DNA from: Oscillatoriales cyanobacterium | Lineage (GTDB): Bacteria; Cyanobacteriota; Cyanobacteriia; Cyanobacteriales; Laspinemataceae | Direction: 5' to 3' | Length of the DNA: 58,929 bases | Assembly: GCA_011390955.1 (NCBI GenBank) | Contig: JAABRM010000045.1 | Coordinates: forward strand, 1 to 58,929 | Shown: positions 26,703 to 37,300 of the stretch, piece by piece | Layout of the letters: each line of letters opens with the position of its first letter | How positions within the stretch are numbered: position 1 is the stretch's first letter | Notes under the pieces: model-generated | What the model saw: the letters and a program-made list of their open reading frames with translations, nothing else | The model's database searches: none | Told to the model about the DNA's origin: nothing | Position numbers and translations under genes: made by a program

Positions 26703-29597
26703 TTACTTCATCGGCTGGCTATTGATTTCGATGGTCTGTCCGGTAATGGGGAATGATTTACCCCGCTGAACCGCGACGGGTTCGGGTTCTGGGGATTCTT
26801 CCGACCAGGGGTCAGTTTCCGAGGTTGCCGTGACTTCAGTGACTTCTAAAACGTCTACTTCTAAAGTTTCGGCAGGGTCGGCAGCATTCACCGCTGAAGT
26901 TTCCCACAGATTCTCAGAGGTTTCTGAGGATGTTTCCGAACTTTCAGGCATATCGGCGCTCATATCGGCGCTAAATTTTAGCTGCCCGTCTCCGAGACTA
27001 ATATATATGGTGTCACCGGCGACAAACTTTTGCTCTAGGAGCAAGTTGGCAATGGGATTTTCTAATTCCCGCTGAATGGCTCGTTTGAGGGGTCTAGCCC
27101 CATAGACCGGATCGTACCCTACATCGGCAATATATTTCTGCGCTGCGGGCATTAAATTAAAAGTAATTTTTTGTTCGGCGAGGAGTTTTTCCAGTCGTTT
27201 GACCTGAATGGCGACAATTTGCGCCAGTTCTGCACGGTTGAGGGGGTGGAAAATAATCGTATCATCCACCCGGTTGAGAAATTCCGGGCGGAAATGTTTG
27301 CGTAAGGAATGCATGACTCTTTTCCGCATTTCCTCATATTTAGAGTCATCCCCCGAAACATCGAGAATATGGTCGCTGCCAATATTGCTGGTCATTACGA
27401 TGACGGTGTTGCGGAAATCTACTACCCGCCCTTGGGAGTCGGTAATGCGGCCATCGTCCAGGACTTGTAGGAGGATATTAAATACGTCCGGGTGGGCTTT
27501 TTCCACTTCATCAAATAGGACGACGGAGTAAGCATGGCGCCGCACTGCTTCCGTGAGTTGTCCCCCTTCATCGTATCCCACATAACCGGGAGGGGCGCCG
27601 ACTAACCGGGCGACGGAATGTTTTTCCATGTATTCGGACATATCGATGCGAACGATCGCCTCTTCGCTGTCAAACATAGCCTCTGCCAGGGTGCGGGCTA
27701 ACTCGGTTTTGCCCACTCCCGTCGGCCCCATAAATAGGAAAGAACCAATGGGACGGCTGGGGTCTTTCATGCCAGCGCGAGCTCGGCGAATGGCTGCCGA
27801 TACAGCGGTGACGGCTTCTTGTTGGCCGATTACCCGTTGATGCAAATAGGATTCCAGGTGCAGGAGTTTTTGGCGTTCCGATTCTAATAACCGATTTACG
27901 GGAATGCCGGTCCATTTGGCGACAATTTCCGCAATATCCGCTTCGGTAACTTGTTCCCGCAATAGGGTAGCGCCGCTAGATTGTAACTTCAGCAGTTCCG
28001 CTTCTTTGGCTTCGCGATCGCGCTGCAAAACTGCCAACTGTCCGTATTTCAACCGTGAAGCCCGTTCCAGTTCATATTTCCGTTCTGCTTGTTCGATTTG
28101 CACCCGGATTTGGTCTTCTTCTTCTTTCAAAGTATTGATGTCATCCAAAAGATGCTTTTCTGTTTGCCACTGAGAACTGAGGGATTCTTGTTTGGTTTTC
28201 AATGCGGCAATTTCTGAGTTAATTCGGGCCAACCGTTCTTTGGAGGAACGATAGGCACTCGACCCAGCGACTCCTTCCTCTTCTCCTTCCAGAGACAGTT
28301 TTTCCATTTCTAACTGCATTAACCGCCGGTCTACCCCTTCCAGTTCCGCCGGTTTGGAGGTAATTTCCATTTTTAGTTTGGCTGCCGCTTCGTCTACTAG
28401 GTCGATCGCTTTATCGGGCAAAAACCGCTCGGAAATATAGCGATCGCTCAAAGTAGCTGCTGCCACCAAAGCGGAGTCGAGGATTTTCACCCCGTGGTGG
28501 ACTTCATAGCGTTCTTTCAGACCCCGCAAAATGGAGATGGTATTTTCCACCGTGGGCTGACCCACAAACACTTGTTGAAAACGCCGTTCCAAGGCGGCAT
28601 CTTTTTCAATATGTTTGCGATATTCATCCAAGGTGGTAGCGCCAATACAGCGGATTTCTCCCCTAGCTAACATAGGTTTGAGCAGGTTACTGGCATCCAT
28701 TGTCCCCTGTCCGGCCCCCGCCCCGACGACGGTATGGAGTTCGTCAATAAATAGGACAATTTGCCCGTCGGATTGAATTACTTCCCGCAACACCGCCCGG
28801 AGTCGTTGCTCAAATTCCCCGCGAAATTTCGCCCCAGCAATCAAGCTGCCCATGTCCAGGGAAATCAACTGCCGATTTTTCAGGGATTCGGGCACATCCC
28901 CATTGAGGATCCGTTGGGCCAAGGCTTCGGCGATCGCGGTTTTGCCCACCCCCGGTTCCCCAATGAGTACGGGATTATTTTTCGTCCGTCGCGAAAGTAC
29001 CTGAATCACCCGGCGAATTTCTTCATCGCGACCAATTACCGGATCTAATTTACCTTTGCGGGCTTCTTCGGTTAAATCGCGGCCATATTTTTCCAGGGCT
29101 TCATATTGACTTTCTGGGTTTTGATCGGTGACTTTGGTATTGCCGCGAATGGCTTTGATCGCTGCTGCTAGTTGTTGCTGTTCAAAGGGAGTCCGAGGGT
29201 CTTGGGTGGCGGCTTTCATTACCCTTCGTCCGACTCGTTCTTCTTCTGCCAAAGCCAGCAGGATATGTTCCACAGAGATAAAATTATCGTTCCAGTTGGT
29301 GCGGGCTTCTTCCGCTTTGTCCAACATTACGTCTAAACTACGGCCTAAGTACAACTCTGTGGTGTTGGGGACTTTCGCCTGTCGGACGGCAAAGGCGTTG
29401 AGTTGTTGTAGCAGCTTTTCTGGGAGAATTCCCGCACGAGTCAGAATTCGGTTGGCTAATGATTTTTGTTCCACGAGGGCGATCGCCACGTGCTCCACTT
29501 CCAAATATTGATGTTGATAGCGACGCACAACTTCTTGGGATTTGACAATTGCTTCCCAAGCGGTATCGGTGAATTTACTAGGGTCGGTGGGCTGCAT
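26703..29597 (-). CDS. clpB: ATP-dependent disaggregase ClpB
   Basis: The 964-aa Hsp100 chaperone works with DnaK to resolubilise aggregates. The N-domain begins [20 protein letters not shown]1 has Walker [15 protein letters not shown] and Walker [18 protein letters not shown] coiled-coil M-domain (about 400-530) follows, then NBD2 with [29 protein letters not shown] and the [16 protein letters not shown] sensor 2. The usual ClpB ends near residue 875. Here about 88 acidic, Ser/Thr/Glu-rich residues follow (from about 877, including [15 protein letters not shown]), an unusual tail. No Shine-Dalgarno sequence is obvious at the start. Confidence 0.96.
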   Translation of the reverse strand: MQPTDPSKFTDTAWEAIVKSQEVVRRYQHQYLEVEHVAIALVEQKSLANRILTRAGILPEKLLQQLNAFAVRQAKVPNTTELYLGRSLDVMLDKAEEARTNWNDNFISVEHILLALAEEERVGRRVMKAATQDPRTPFEQQQLAAAIKAIRGNTKVTDQNPESQYEALEKYGRDLTEEARKGKLDPVIGRDEEIRRVIQVLSRRTKNNPVLIGEPGVGKTAIAEALAQRILNGDVPESLKNRQLISLDMGSLIAGAKFRGEFEQRLRAVLREVIQSDGQIVLFIDELHTVVGAGAGQGTMDASNLLKPMLARGEIRCIGATTLDEYRKHIEKDAALERRFQQVFVGQPTVENTISILRGLKERYEVHHGVKILDSALVAAATLSDRYISERFLPDKAIDLVDEAAAKLKMEITSKPAELEGVDRRLMQLEMEKLSLEGEEEGVAGSSAYRSSKERLARINSEIAALKTKQESLSSQWQTEKHLLDDINTLKEEEDQIRVQIEQAERKYELERASRLKYGQLAVLQRDREAKEAELLKLQSSGATLLREQVTEADIAEIVAKWTGIPVNRLLESERQKLLHLESYLHQRVIGQQEAVTAVSAAIRRARAGMKDPSRPIGSFLFMGPTGVGKTELARTLAEAMFDSEEAIVRIDMSEYMEKHSVARLVGAPPGYVGYDEGGQLTEAVRRHAYSVVLFDEVEKAHPDVFNILLQVLDDGRITDSQGRVVDFRNTVIVMTSNIGSDHILDVSGDDSKYEEMRKRVMHSLRKHFRPEFLNRVDDTIIFHPLNRAELAQIVAIQVKRLEKLLAEQKITFNLMPAAQKYIADVGYDPVYGARPLKRAIQRELENPIANLLLEQKFVAGDTIYISLGDGQLKFSADMSADMPESSETSSETSENLWETSAVNAADPAETLEVDVLEVTEVTATSETDPWSEESPEPEPVAVQRGKSFPITGQTIEINSQPMK

Positions 29598-29839
29598 AGG
29601 GGGTAATTTCTTTATCGCTAACAGATATATTTAAGCTGACAGGCATCGTTGATTTAAACACGCTGGGGCTGCCAGCGGATCTACCTTTTGGGTCAGGGAT
29701 GCCGTTTCTTTATCAACAAATTATATCAAATTATCTCACATTATATCAAATAATTTGACCCTAGGAACAATTTCATTTTAGCTGACAATATTTTTGGTGG
29801 GCAATGCTCCTTTACTAATTTATCCTAGTCTTTATGTTT

Positions 29840-29901
29840 TATGGTGGGCAAAAGTCCACCGTAATATATGATAATATGGGTAATTTTTTTTGCCCACCAT
29901 A
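29840..29901. repeat. 62-bp inverted-repeat element, first of a tandem pair
   Basis: TATGGTGGGCAAAA at the left and TTTTTTTGCCCACCATA at the right bound an AT-rich core. A nearly identical copy is at 29919-29980. Both lie between the clpB start and the drmB end. Confidence 0.8.
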
Positions 29902-29918
29902 CGAGCCTTTTTATCTTG

Positions 29919-29980
29919 TATGGTGGGCAAAAGTCCACCGTAATATATGATAATATGGGTAATTTTTTTTGCCCACCATA
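29919..29980. repeat. 62-bp inverted-repeat element, second of a tandem pair
   Basis: This is the same element as at 29840-29901, separated by a 17-bp spacer. The pair marks the downstream edge of the defence island. Confidence 0.8.
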
Positions 29981-30001
29981 CGAATCTGAAGACCCAAACA
30001 A

Positions 30002-31903
30002 TTAATTAAAAAATGCGGCATTTTCTCTGGCGATGGTGTTGACTACTAAGGCGCGATCGAGAAAGTCGTTACTTCTTTCACAAGAATTTTCCGCAATTAA
30101 CACGCAACCATGACAAGCTGCCCCTTGTAATAAGGCATCGTCTTCGCGATCGCCGGGAATATGTTGAGCGCAAATCGGATCGTTAGAACATATTTCTCCG
30201 CTTTCTAAGGCTAGGTCGAGGTAATATTCTAAGCGATCGCCGATTTCAATTAATCCCCCTAAGGTGCCTTCAGACCCACTCGAACCCGTATAAATTAATA
30301 TACCATAACCGAGGTTATCATTAGCATAAATTCTTTCTTTAATTGCCGTAGACGAATAGCCGCATTTTAAGGAAATGGTAGTAATTAATAAATGGGATAA
30401 AGAATGCAGCATGATGTAGGGAATGCCGGGAAATTGTTCCTCTTTTTTGGGAATATTGTTAATTTCCAGCCAGGTTTTATAGCCTCTTTGTAAATCTTTG
30501 CAGCGTTCTATTACGGGCGATCGCTTTGCCCAAGTTTCGATTTTTTCTTGGTGGAAAGAAAAGAAAATTCCCTCTCCTTTATTGGCGATCGCGGGCACCC
30601 ATAAGTTTTCACTGGTTTCCCAATCTAAACTTGCCCGACGGACATTAATATCTAATTCCCCGTTAATATCCGGCATTACTGCTTCAAACCGCGTAAAACC
30701 TACTTGGGCAATTACTTCTCGGAGTCGGTGAACTAAGACAATTTTATCTAGCCAAGGTTGCCAGTTACTTTTGATAGGTTTTGTGCGTAGATATGCCTCA
30801 AAATCTACCTCATCAATGGGTTTACTTTGTGCTGCTTGGGGCTCCGAACCACAAGCTAACAGCACCTCTAATTCCGCCTCTTTAATGGTTTTTTCCACTT
30901 CGGGATCGTCGCTTTTTCGGCGTTCTAATTCTCCCCACAGTTTATCGATCTTAAATATTTTTAATTCAGCATATCTTTTCTTTTTTAATTCATATTGTAA
31001 ATCTTCAATACTTTCGACTTCCTCTAATTCATCGGGATAAAATTTATCCACGACTTTTCTTAATTCGTGGTCGGAGTCCGGCAAAGAAATCACGCTGAGA
31101 GTTTGACTAAAATAAGCGTTACTAGCCGATCGCACTAATAAACGGCTTTGTTCCGGTTCATTAGTAGGAATTAATTCCTCGGTTTCTGGATCTCGTTTAT
31201 AACCTTGGCATTCTTCTTTGGTATTTTTAGTTGGATTTAACCACGGGCGATCGCCCAAACATTTGCCTAATATTTTGGAATTAGGTAACTTAGCCAAAGA
31301 AAGGGGATAGCGTTTTTTACAAGCTTCACAACGGACGAAAATTTCCTCAAAATCATTCCCCGAACCCGCTTCATCTAACCAAATTTGTCCCGGGCAGTTG
31401 GTTTGAAAATCTTGATGGGCAAAAGCCCGCCAATTAATATCACTTAAATGGCCATTTACGCAAGCTTGGACAAAGCGAACGGGCACCGCATGGCATTTTT
31501 TACCTTCCCATTTACAGCCTTTTTTAATCCCACTCCAAGGGACGAGGGGACGAGTGCGATATCGCTTACCTTGAATAATAATATTGCGTTCGATTTGCAC
31601 TAGAAACCAGCGGGGAAATACAAAAGCATCGATACCAGAAATCGCCGCCCCCGTCGGGTCGGAATCATCCACAGGTGGGGCATAAAGTTGCACATTTTCC
31701 CCAGGATTTATCTTTAATATTTTTTGCACTTTTTGCCGTAAACGTTCTTCTTGAATTGGCTGTTTATATCCTTGCCAATAGGATAAACCGCTAATCACCA
31801 CCGACTGTTCTGGTAAGTCTACCATTGCCCCCGGCCCAAAGGTAGTAAGTAGTTGACTTTGCCGGAGTTCGCCATCAGGTTGGATGTTATTTGTATTTGC
31901 CAT
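30002..31903 (-). CDS. drmB: DISARM protein DrmB (DUF1998)
   Basis: This 633-aa core DISARM component forms a complex with the DrmA helicase that loads on unmethylated phage DNA. The N-terminus GELRQSQLLTTFGPGAMVDLP is typical of DrmB. A cysteine-containing segment near residue 190 (VRCEACKKRYP) may bind zinc. The DUF1998 region at 500-620 shows IMLHSLSHLLI, GSEGTLGGLIEIG and the cysteine cluster CSNDPICAQH / GAACHGCVLIAENSC. It is the last gene of the minus-strand defence array, and no DrmC (PLD nuclease) gene follows. A 214-bp gap with two repeat elements separates it from the restriction endonuclease gene. Confidence 0.9.
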   Translation of the reverse strand: MANTNNIQPDGELRQSQLLTTFGPGAMVDLPEQSVVISGLSYWQGYKQPIQEERLRQKVQKILKINPGENVQLYAPPVDDSDPTGAAISGIDAFVFPRWFLVQIERNIIIQGKRYRTRPLVPWSGIKKGCKWEGKKCHAVPVRFVQACVNGHLSDINWRAFAHQDFQTNCPGQIWLDEAGSGNDFEEIFVRCEACKKRYPLSLAKLPNSKILGKCLGDRPWLNPTKNTKEECQGYKRDPETEELIPTNEPEQSRLLVRSASNAYFSQTLSVISLPDSDHELRKVVDKFYPDELEEVESIEDLQYELKKKRYAELKIFKIDKLWGELERRKSDDPEVEKTIKEAELEVLLACGSEPQAAQSKPIDEVDFEAYLRTKPIKSNWQPWLDKIVLVHRLREVIAQVGFTRFEAVMPDINGELDINVRRASLDWETSENLWVPAIANKGEGIFFSFHQEKIETWAKRSPVIERCKDLQRGYKTWLEINNIPKKEEQFPGIPYIMLHSLSHLLITTISLKCGYSSTAIKERIYANDNLGYGILIYTGSSGSEGTLGGLIEIGDRLEYYLDLALESGEICSNDPICAQHIPGDREDDALLQGAACHGCVLIAENSCERSNDFLDRALVVNTIARENAAFFN

Positions 31904-31906
31904 AGG

Positions 31907-31926
31907 ATTTGATTTTCATGGTGGGT
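31907..31926 (-). promoter_or_regulatory. 20-bp leader motif shared with the methyltransferase gene
   Basis: On the minus strand the block ACCCACCATGAAAATCAAAT ends 3 bases before the drmB ATG. An identical block lies 9 bases before the methyltransferase ATG (34282-34301). It contains an ATG that opens a short out-of-frame reading frame overlapping the drmB start. Confidence 0.5.
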
Positions 31927-31929
31927 TAA

Positions 31930-32001
31930 GTAGGGTGTGTTAGGCGCGATGATAATTAATATTATAAACCATTAAATGAACTGTCCGCGCCGTAACGCAC
32001 C
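31930..32001. repeat. Family F element (GTAGGGTGTG ... CGTAACGCACC)
   Basis: It has inverted ends GTAGGGTGTGTTAGGCGC and GCGCCGTAACGCACC. Relatives occur at 40280-40455, 45237-45520 (three tandem copies), 47472-47543 and 49940-50010. Confidence 0.75.
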
Positions 32002-32019
32002 TGTTTAGGTAGAGGGTAC

Positions 32020-32083
32020 AGAAACCGGGTTTCTTAGTTAACCTTTGGATGTTTGCGTAAATTTTCGCAGAAACCCGGTTTCT
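32020..32083. repeat. Family D element, full copy
   Basis: The ends are AGAAACCGGGTTTCT and AGAAACCCGGTTTCT around a core with TTTGCGTAAATTTTCGC. It lies between the endonuclease gene and drmB. Confidence 0.75.
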
Positions 32084-32117
32084 TGGTTGCTTAATTAGCC
32101 TTTAATATTAAATGTTA

Positions 32118-33029
32118 TTAAAAATGACCCCGATCGAGAACATTCTCCATTGATGGGCTTGTATCATCAATCAGAGATTGAATCTTATCGATCATTCTTT
32201 GAAATACATCGCTATAGTATCTAGAGGAATCCAAAAACTCTATATATTCCTGTCTATGGTTTCGTCTTGCTTCTGGGGTTCTATACTCTTGACGAATATT
32301 AGAGGACATTCGCTTCGTCTTGCGGACGATTAGAACATCATCAATTTGAGTTGAGATCAGCGAAACTGGGGTCATGTCCAGAAATTCACAGACAATAAAA
32401 TATAAAGATCCAGGAACAGCAGTTTTTAAGTCTCGACTTGTCGCTACTGCTTCTTGAAACATCGTTTTGTCCAGATTTGTTTTACATTCTGCACAAACAT
32501 ATCCAAGATGTGACTCAATGAACTTACAATCTTGAAATTCTCGATCGAATGATGATTTTAGATATAATTTTTTACCCAAGATAAAGTCTTGGTCTTTACT
32601 TCTAATAATTGGTTCAGTACCTTGACCTAAATTTCCCAGAGATGATAAAAAACTTAATCCAGCAAACGTATTTCTCGGTCCCAACTCAAAAGAATCATCG
32701 ATTCCCCGCAAACTACGAAAAACTACTTGTGGCAAGAATTCTTCTAGGATAGTATTGTCTAGTTTTAACTGTCCTTTCTGTCTGTATAGAAAGTTGTCTG
32801 TACTATCAAAAATCAAATCGAGTTCGATAAAACGCTTGTATCGGTTGGTTGCCTCAACGAGTCTTTCAACCGTATCCGGTTGACCCCGTTCAATTGATTC
32901 CATATCCGATATCCATTGATGATACTTTTTGATGGCTTCTTCTAACCGTTCTCGATCGCATTCAGGTAAGCGACGGTTGTTAAGACAAGCGATTAACTTT
33001 GTGTAGTGAGGTCGAGAAATTTCAGGCAT
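32118..33029 (-). CDS. Restriction endonuclease, Bpu10I-like
   Basis: The 303-aa protein resembles Bpu10I/BbvCI-type type II restriction endonucleases. The likely PD-(D/E)XK core is the region around residues 170-200: KFIESHLGYVCAECKTNLDKTMFQEA, where E-x-K of AECKTNLDK would bind metal. The C-terminus carries VPGSLYFIVCEFLDMTPV and a helical end. It lies 34 nt downstream of a DNA methyltransferase gene in the same direction, the expected restriction-modification arrangement. Its site between drmA and drmB is unusual. Specificity cannot be read from the sequence, and the family assignment is from memory of the motif. Confidence 0.7.
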   Translation of the reverse strand: MPEISRPHYTKLIACLNNRRLPECDRERLEEAIKKYHQWISDMESIERGQPDTVERLVEATNRYKRFIELDLIFDSTDNFLYRQKGQLKLDNTILEEFLPQVVFRSLRGIDDSFELGPRNTFAGLSFLSSLGNLGQGTEPIIRSKDQDFILGKKLYLKSSFDREFQDCKFIESHLGYVCAECKTNLDKTMFQEAVATSRDLKTAVPGSLYFIVCEFLDMTPVSLISTQIDDVLIVRKTKRMSSNIRQEYRTPEARRNHRQEYIEFLDSSRYYSDVFQRMIDKIQSLIDDTSPSMENVLDRGHF

Positions 33030-33063
33030 AGAGTAAAGTTTTATTTCTATTTTATTTCTAATT

Positions 33064-34272
33064 TTACAATGATTTTATCTGATCGCTGACTATTTTTCGA
33101 TCTAAAATCGGGGTGCTGTTAATATATTCTACTTTATCAATAGCCTCTTCAAGCAAACCGATATTTTGGCGATCGCATAAAGACAGGCTACTCTTTAATA
33201 TATCAAAAGCTACCTCCCTGGCAATTTTTTCCACTGCTTCCTGTGATATTTTATTATCCAAGTTATAAAAACCAATAATATCTTCCCTGATTAATTGGCC
33301 GAACTTATTTTTGAATTCTCTTTTTTGCCTTGATTTTTCTTGAAATAAGTTAGCTTTTAACCCAATTGTTTCGATGATATCAGCATTATAAAATGGTACG
33401 CCCATTACATTAGATTTATGCCCGATAATCAGGACGATTCGGGCTGTTTCTCTGCTGACTCTAGAAATCTCTCTGAGAGTATCAGCCATGTCTAAACAGT
33501 ATTGAACGACTGTGTAAAATCGATTGCTTCTGTTCGCTCTATTGGAGCCAATTTCTGACCGGGCTATTTTTAAAATATCCCAGCCGAGTATTTCAGCGGA
33601 TTTCCGATAGTTTTGATGATAATTAAATACATTAATATAGGGAGGAGATGTGACGACAAAATCTATCGAATTGCTTTCTAAGGGAAGCGATCGCGCATCG
33701 GCTAAACCCATATTAATCGGCTTATGGGAATAAGGAATATTTTCCATAAGACTTACCAAATCAGCAAATTTTGCCTGGACAGATTCATTGGTGACAGTAT
33801 TATTGACGATATCGAGTAAAATTACCAATGCGTCAAATATCTTGATTGATTCTCGATCTAGCTGATGCCTAATATTGTTGATTTTTTCGGCAAAGTTATC
33901 CACTGGATCTTGGGCAAAAATTCTAAAAGGAAACTCTCGATCTATGACTTCTCTGAGCAGGTTAATCGATTGTTTTTTTCTGGAATGATTAATAAATTCA
34001 TAGATTGTGCTAAGTATCCAAGCTGCCGGATTAATATCAAATCCATAGGCTTCAAGCTGGAGAATTCCCGCTTCTAATAAAACAGTGCCGCTGCCTGCAA
34101 AAGGATCTAAAATTACCGAATCATGCAGGCAGTATTCATTCAGGATAACCTCAATAAGCTGAGGCGAAAATTGACCGCGCCAGGTAAACAAGTTAGATCG
34201 TTTTTTTCCCACGATGTCAAGTTTTTCTTTGGGAATTGGTTTGTCAAACTGCTTCAATGTTTGTTGGTACAT
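33064..34272 (-). CDS. DNA methyltransferase (N4-cytosine or N6-adenine)
   Basis: The 402-aa protein has the AdoMet motif DPFAGSGTVLLEAG near residue 61 and the catalytic motif VVTSPPYINVFNYH near residue 207. TSPPY is typical of amino-methyltransferases, more often N4-cytosine. The order (FxGxG before SPPY) places it in an alpha/gamma-like arrangement. It should protect host DNA against the neighbouring Bpu10I-like endonuclease. It sits 75 nt after drmA and 34 nt before the endonuclease gene. It is distinct from the DISARM methylase DrmMI, so the island has two DNA methylases. Confidence 0.87.
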   Translation of the reverse strand: MYQQTLKQFDKPIPKEKLDIVGKKRSNLFTWRGQFSPQLIEVILNEYCLHDSVILDPFAGSGTVLLEAGILQLEAYGFDINPAAWILSTIYEFINHSRKKQSINLLREVIDREFPFRIFAQDPVDNFAEKINNIRHQLDRESIKIFDALVILLDIVNNTVTNESVQAKFADLVSLMENIPYSHKPINMGLADARSLPLESNSIDFVVTSPPYINVFNYHQNYRKSAEILGWDILKIARSEIGSNRANRSNRFYTVVQYCLDMADTLREISRVSRETARIVLIIGHKSNVMGVPFYNADIIETIGLKANLFQEKSRQKREFKNKFGQLIREDIIGFYNLDNKISQEAVEKIAREVAFDILKSSLSLCDRQNIGLLEEAIDKVEYINSTPILDRKIVSDQIKSL

Positions 34273-34281
34273 TTGCTTAGA

Positions 34282-34301
34282 ATTTGATTTTCATGGTGGG
34301 T
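34282..34301 (-). promoter_or_regulatory. 20-bp leader motif shared with drmB
   Basis: This is identical to 31907-31926. Here the embedded ATG opens a five-codon frame (MKIKF, stop) just ahead of the methyltransferase ATG, so it could act as a leader peptide or be a fossil gene start. Confidence 0.45.
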
Positions 34302-34347
34302 ATTTTTTACCACAGAGACACAAAGGACACGAAGGGATTATATTGAA

Positions 34348-37300
34348 TTAATCCCGGCTAATCCAGATGTTAACGGTGGGTTCTACGTCCCTTAAACTGC
34401 GCGGGGTTTTGAATTTTTTCGCAGCTTCGGAAAGGTTGGCGGTTTTGGGGTCATTGGGATCGCACAATAGCGGGCCAATGTTTTCCGCTTCGGTCTGATT
34501 ATATTGCAGTATTTTATCGTTGCTTTCCCATAATTCTGTCCAAGTATCTAATAAATTCATTACCCGTTTTTCTATTTCTTGGCGAATTTTGGCGCTTTCT
34601 GCTGGGGACATGGGGGTATGACTCGCTGCCCGATCGCATATTGAAGCAGCCACCTGTTCGATAGTTGACCGGAGTTGGGCTATTTTACCTGCGCCCATAG
34701 GCGGAGTCATTTCGGCTAAATTTAAGCGGGTTAAGGCAACGGTGACAGCAGCTAAACCCCGATCTAAGGCCCGAACGGAGAAGGGAGTGACGCTGGTGAC
34801 TTCTACGGAACGATAGAAATTATTATGCCAATGCATGAATCTTTCATAATGTGAGCGATCGCGCGGTCGATGGATATTTAATAAAGTAATTACTAACCCC
34901 GGACGACTGGGGTCACGACCAACCCGGCTGCTACTTTGAATATATTCGGCGGCAGTTTTTGGTTGACCGAGAATCACCATTAATCCTAAACGGACAATAT
35001 CCAAACCCACAGAAATCATATTAGTCGCTAAAGCAATATCTACCCGTTCTTTTTTCGAGTCTTTTTCGGCAAAAGAACAGGATAAGCGGCGTTTGGTATT
35101 GGCGATTTTATCGGTAGTGACTCGCGAGGTGAGTTCTTGCTGATCGTCTTGGATTTTTCGGTTAGCAAATAAGCCGTCTTTTTCTCCATAACGCTGGCGG
35201 CTTTGATAGTTTTGCAGTCGAGAAACTACCTCATCTTCCACAATGCGACGACTGCCCCCTAATTCTCGCAAAGAGTTAAAATATCCCAGCAAGGTCATAT
35301 ATGGATCGACCGGGTTATTTGAATTTTTTTGGCCTCCAGCTAATTCCCATTGTTTTTGGGCTGCACTTAATAAGGCCAAATAGGTTCTTAATAAGACTAC
35401 TTTTAAACTACGGCCTTGGGCGGCTACTCCTATATATAGTCGTCCAGGGCTTTTTTTAGTCGGTATGGTTTGGGCAAAAAATGAATCATCCAAGTTTGGC
35501 CCCGGAGGAGGAAAAACTTGAATTTCCGTCCGATTAAATAGGGCTTGAATTTGTCGATCTGCCCTGCGGACTGTGGCAGTAGAGGCGATGATTTTTGGGC
35601 GAATTATTCTATCTCCCCCCTTTTCAAGGGGGGCAAGGGGGGCATCTCCTGCTGGGGTGAAAATTTTGCGGCTGCAAAGTTCATCGATCGCTGTTTCATA
35701 AAGTCCCACCATTGTCCCTAATGGCCCAGAAATTAGGTGCAATTCATCTTGAATAATTAAATCTGGGGGTGGCAAAGGTTGCTTGAGTTGAGTTCCTTTG
35801 ACACCTCGTCCTTTAATATTATCTGCGGTACTATAAAAACCATCACCAGTTTGATAATGGCTAACTTTACCAAATAAGGCCGCAGTTTGGCCAAACCACG
35901 GCAAACCCGCAAATTTATCTACGGTGGAAATGAGAAAACAAGGTAAACGCCGATAGATGGATTCATCGATCGCAATTATGGGTAAATGATTGTTTTCCTC
36001 AGAAAATTCACAGTCAAAGTTTTGACATTTAACTAATAGTTGCGTCGGGTGGCTTTCGTCCGGGTGTAACCAAAAAGAATCGGGCGTGAATTTTTCCCCA
36101 CACCAAGGACATTTTTCTAAGGGAATGGGCGATCGCGATCGCTTACTATCCTTTTTGAAATTAAGGGTAATTTGGCGGGCTGAATCGGGATTTTTATCGC
36201 CTTTTTTGCCCATACGGTTGGGGGTGGCGCTTTGTCCCACCCACAGGCCAATTTCAAACGGCCATTGTCCTAATTTTTTTAAGTTATCCGGGTGGTTTTT
36301 TCTGATTAATTCTAAGGCACAAATTAACCGAGTTGCCCTTTCTAATTGGTCTAAGGTTAGCAGGCGCAAAGTATAGCGCATGATGACACTAACTCCCGCC
36401 CCATATATGTCTTGATTGGTTAATCGGCGATAGACTAAAGTAAATGCTGCTAGTCCTAAATAGGCTTCGGTTTTACCGCCACCTGTGGGGAAAAATAGCA
36501 GGTCTACTATATCGCGATCGCTTTGATCCCCCCCTTCTTCCCCTGCCAAAGAAAGAGTTTGATTGTCATTCCCGCGCAGGCGGGAATCCATCTTATCGCG
36601 ATCGCTTTTATCCCCCCCTACCCCCCTTTGAAAGGGGGGAGTTTGATTGTCATTCCCGCGCAGGCGGGAATCCATCTTATCGCGATCGCTTTGATCTCCC
36701 CCTTCTTCCCCTGCCAAAGAAAGAGTTTGATTGTCATTCCCGCGCAGGCGGGAATCCATCTTATCGCGATCGCTTTTATCCTCCCCTACCCCCCTTTGAA
36801 AGGGGGGAGTTTGATTGTTGACAATACCGCCAATATTTAGTAAAATAAAAGCTAACTGAAATGGTCGCCAATTTGGGGCAGAAAAAGCATCCGCCGGTTG
36901 GTTAGTTTCTTGGGCTAACTGTTGGCGACGGGCTTGGGCTACCGCTTGATTGGCAAGTTTAAAGGCGTAAAATACTTGGTTATCTGTTAGTAAATCTATG
37001 CCTTGGTTGATGCGATCGCAGGCAATTTGCGCCCGACTTAGCAGTTTTTTGCTAGTTTCTGTTTGCTTCTCGGAGTCCACAGGAATCTTCTCTTGTTCGG
37101 CAATCCATTGGCGATAAGCAATAGTTAAAGGGCGGAGGTTTTCTTGCAAAGATGACCGTTGAGAAAATTGGCCAATTTTCTCCATATTTAACTCAACTTG
37201 GTCTAACTTTGCCGGGGCAACTTGGGCAACTTCTGCCGCAGGAACCCAAGTAGTTTTAATCAGCGGACAATAGGCGGAATTTTCCGGGTCAATTTGGGCA

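Noticed and set aside
31904-32117. A hidden small drmC-like gene between drmB and the endonuclease gene
   Set aside because: The gap is only 214 bp and made of family F and D repeats. DrmC is a PLD nuclease of several hundred residues and would not fit.
36444-36840. Overlapping plus-strand frames of 105-125 aa with VIPAQAGIH-type repeats
   Set aside because: They are antisense shadows of the 84-bp array in drmA, with no start signal or family match.
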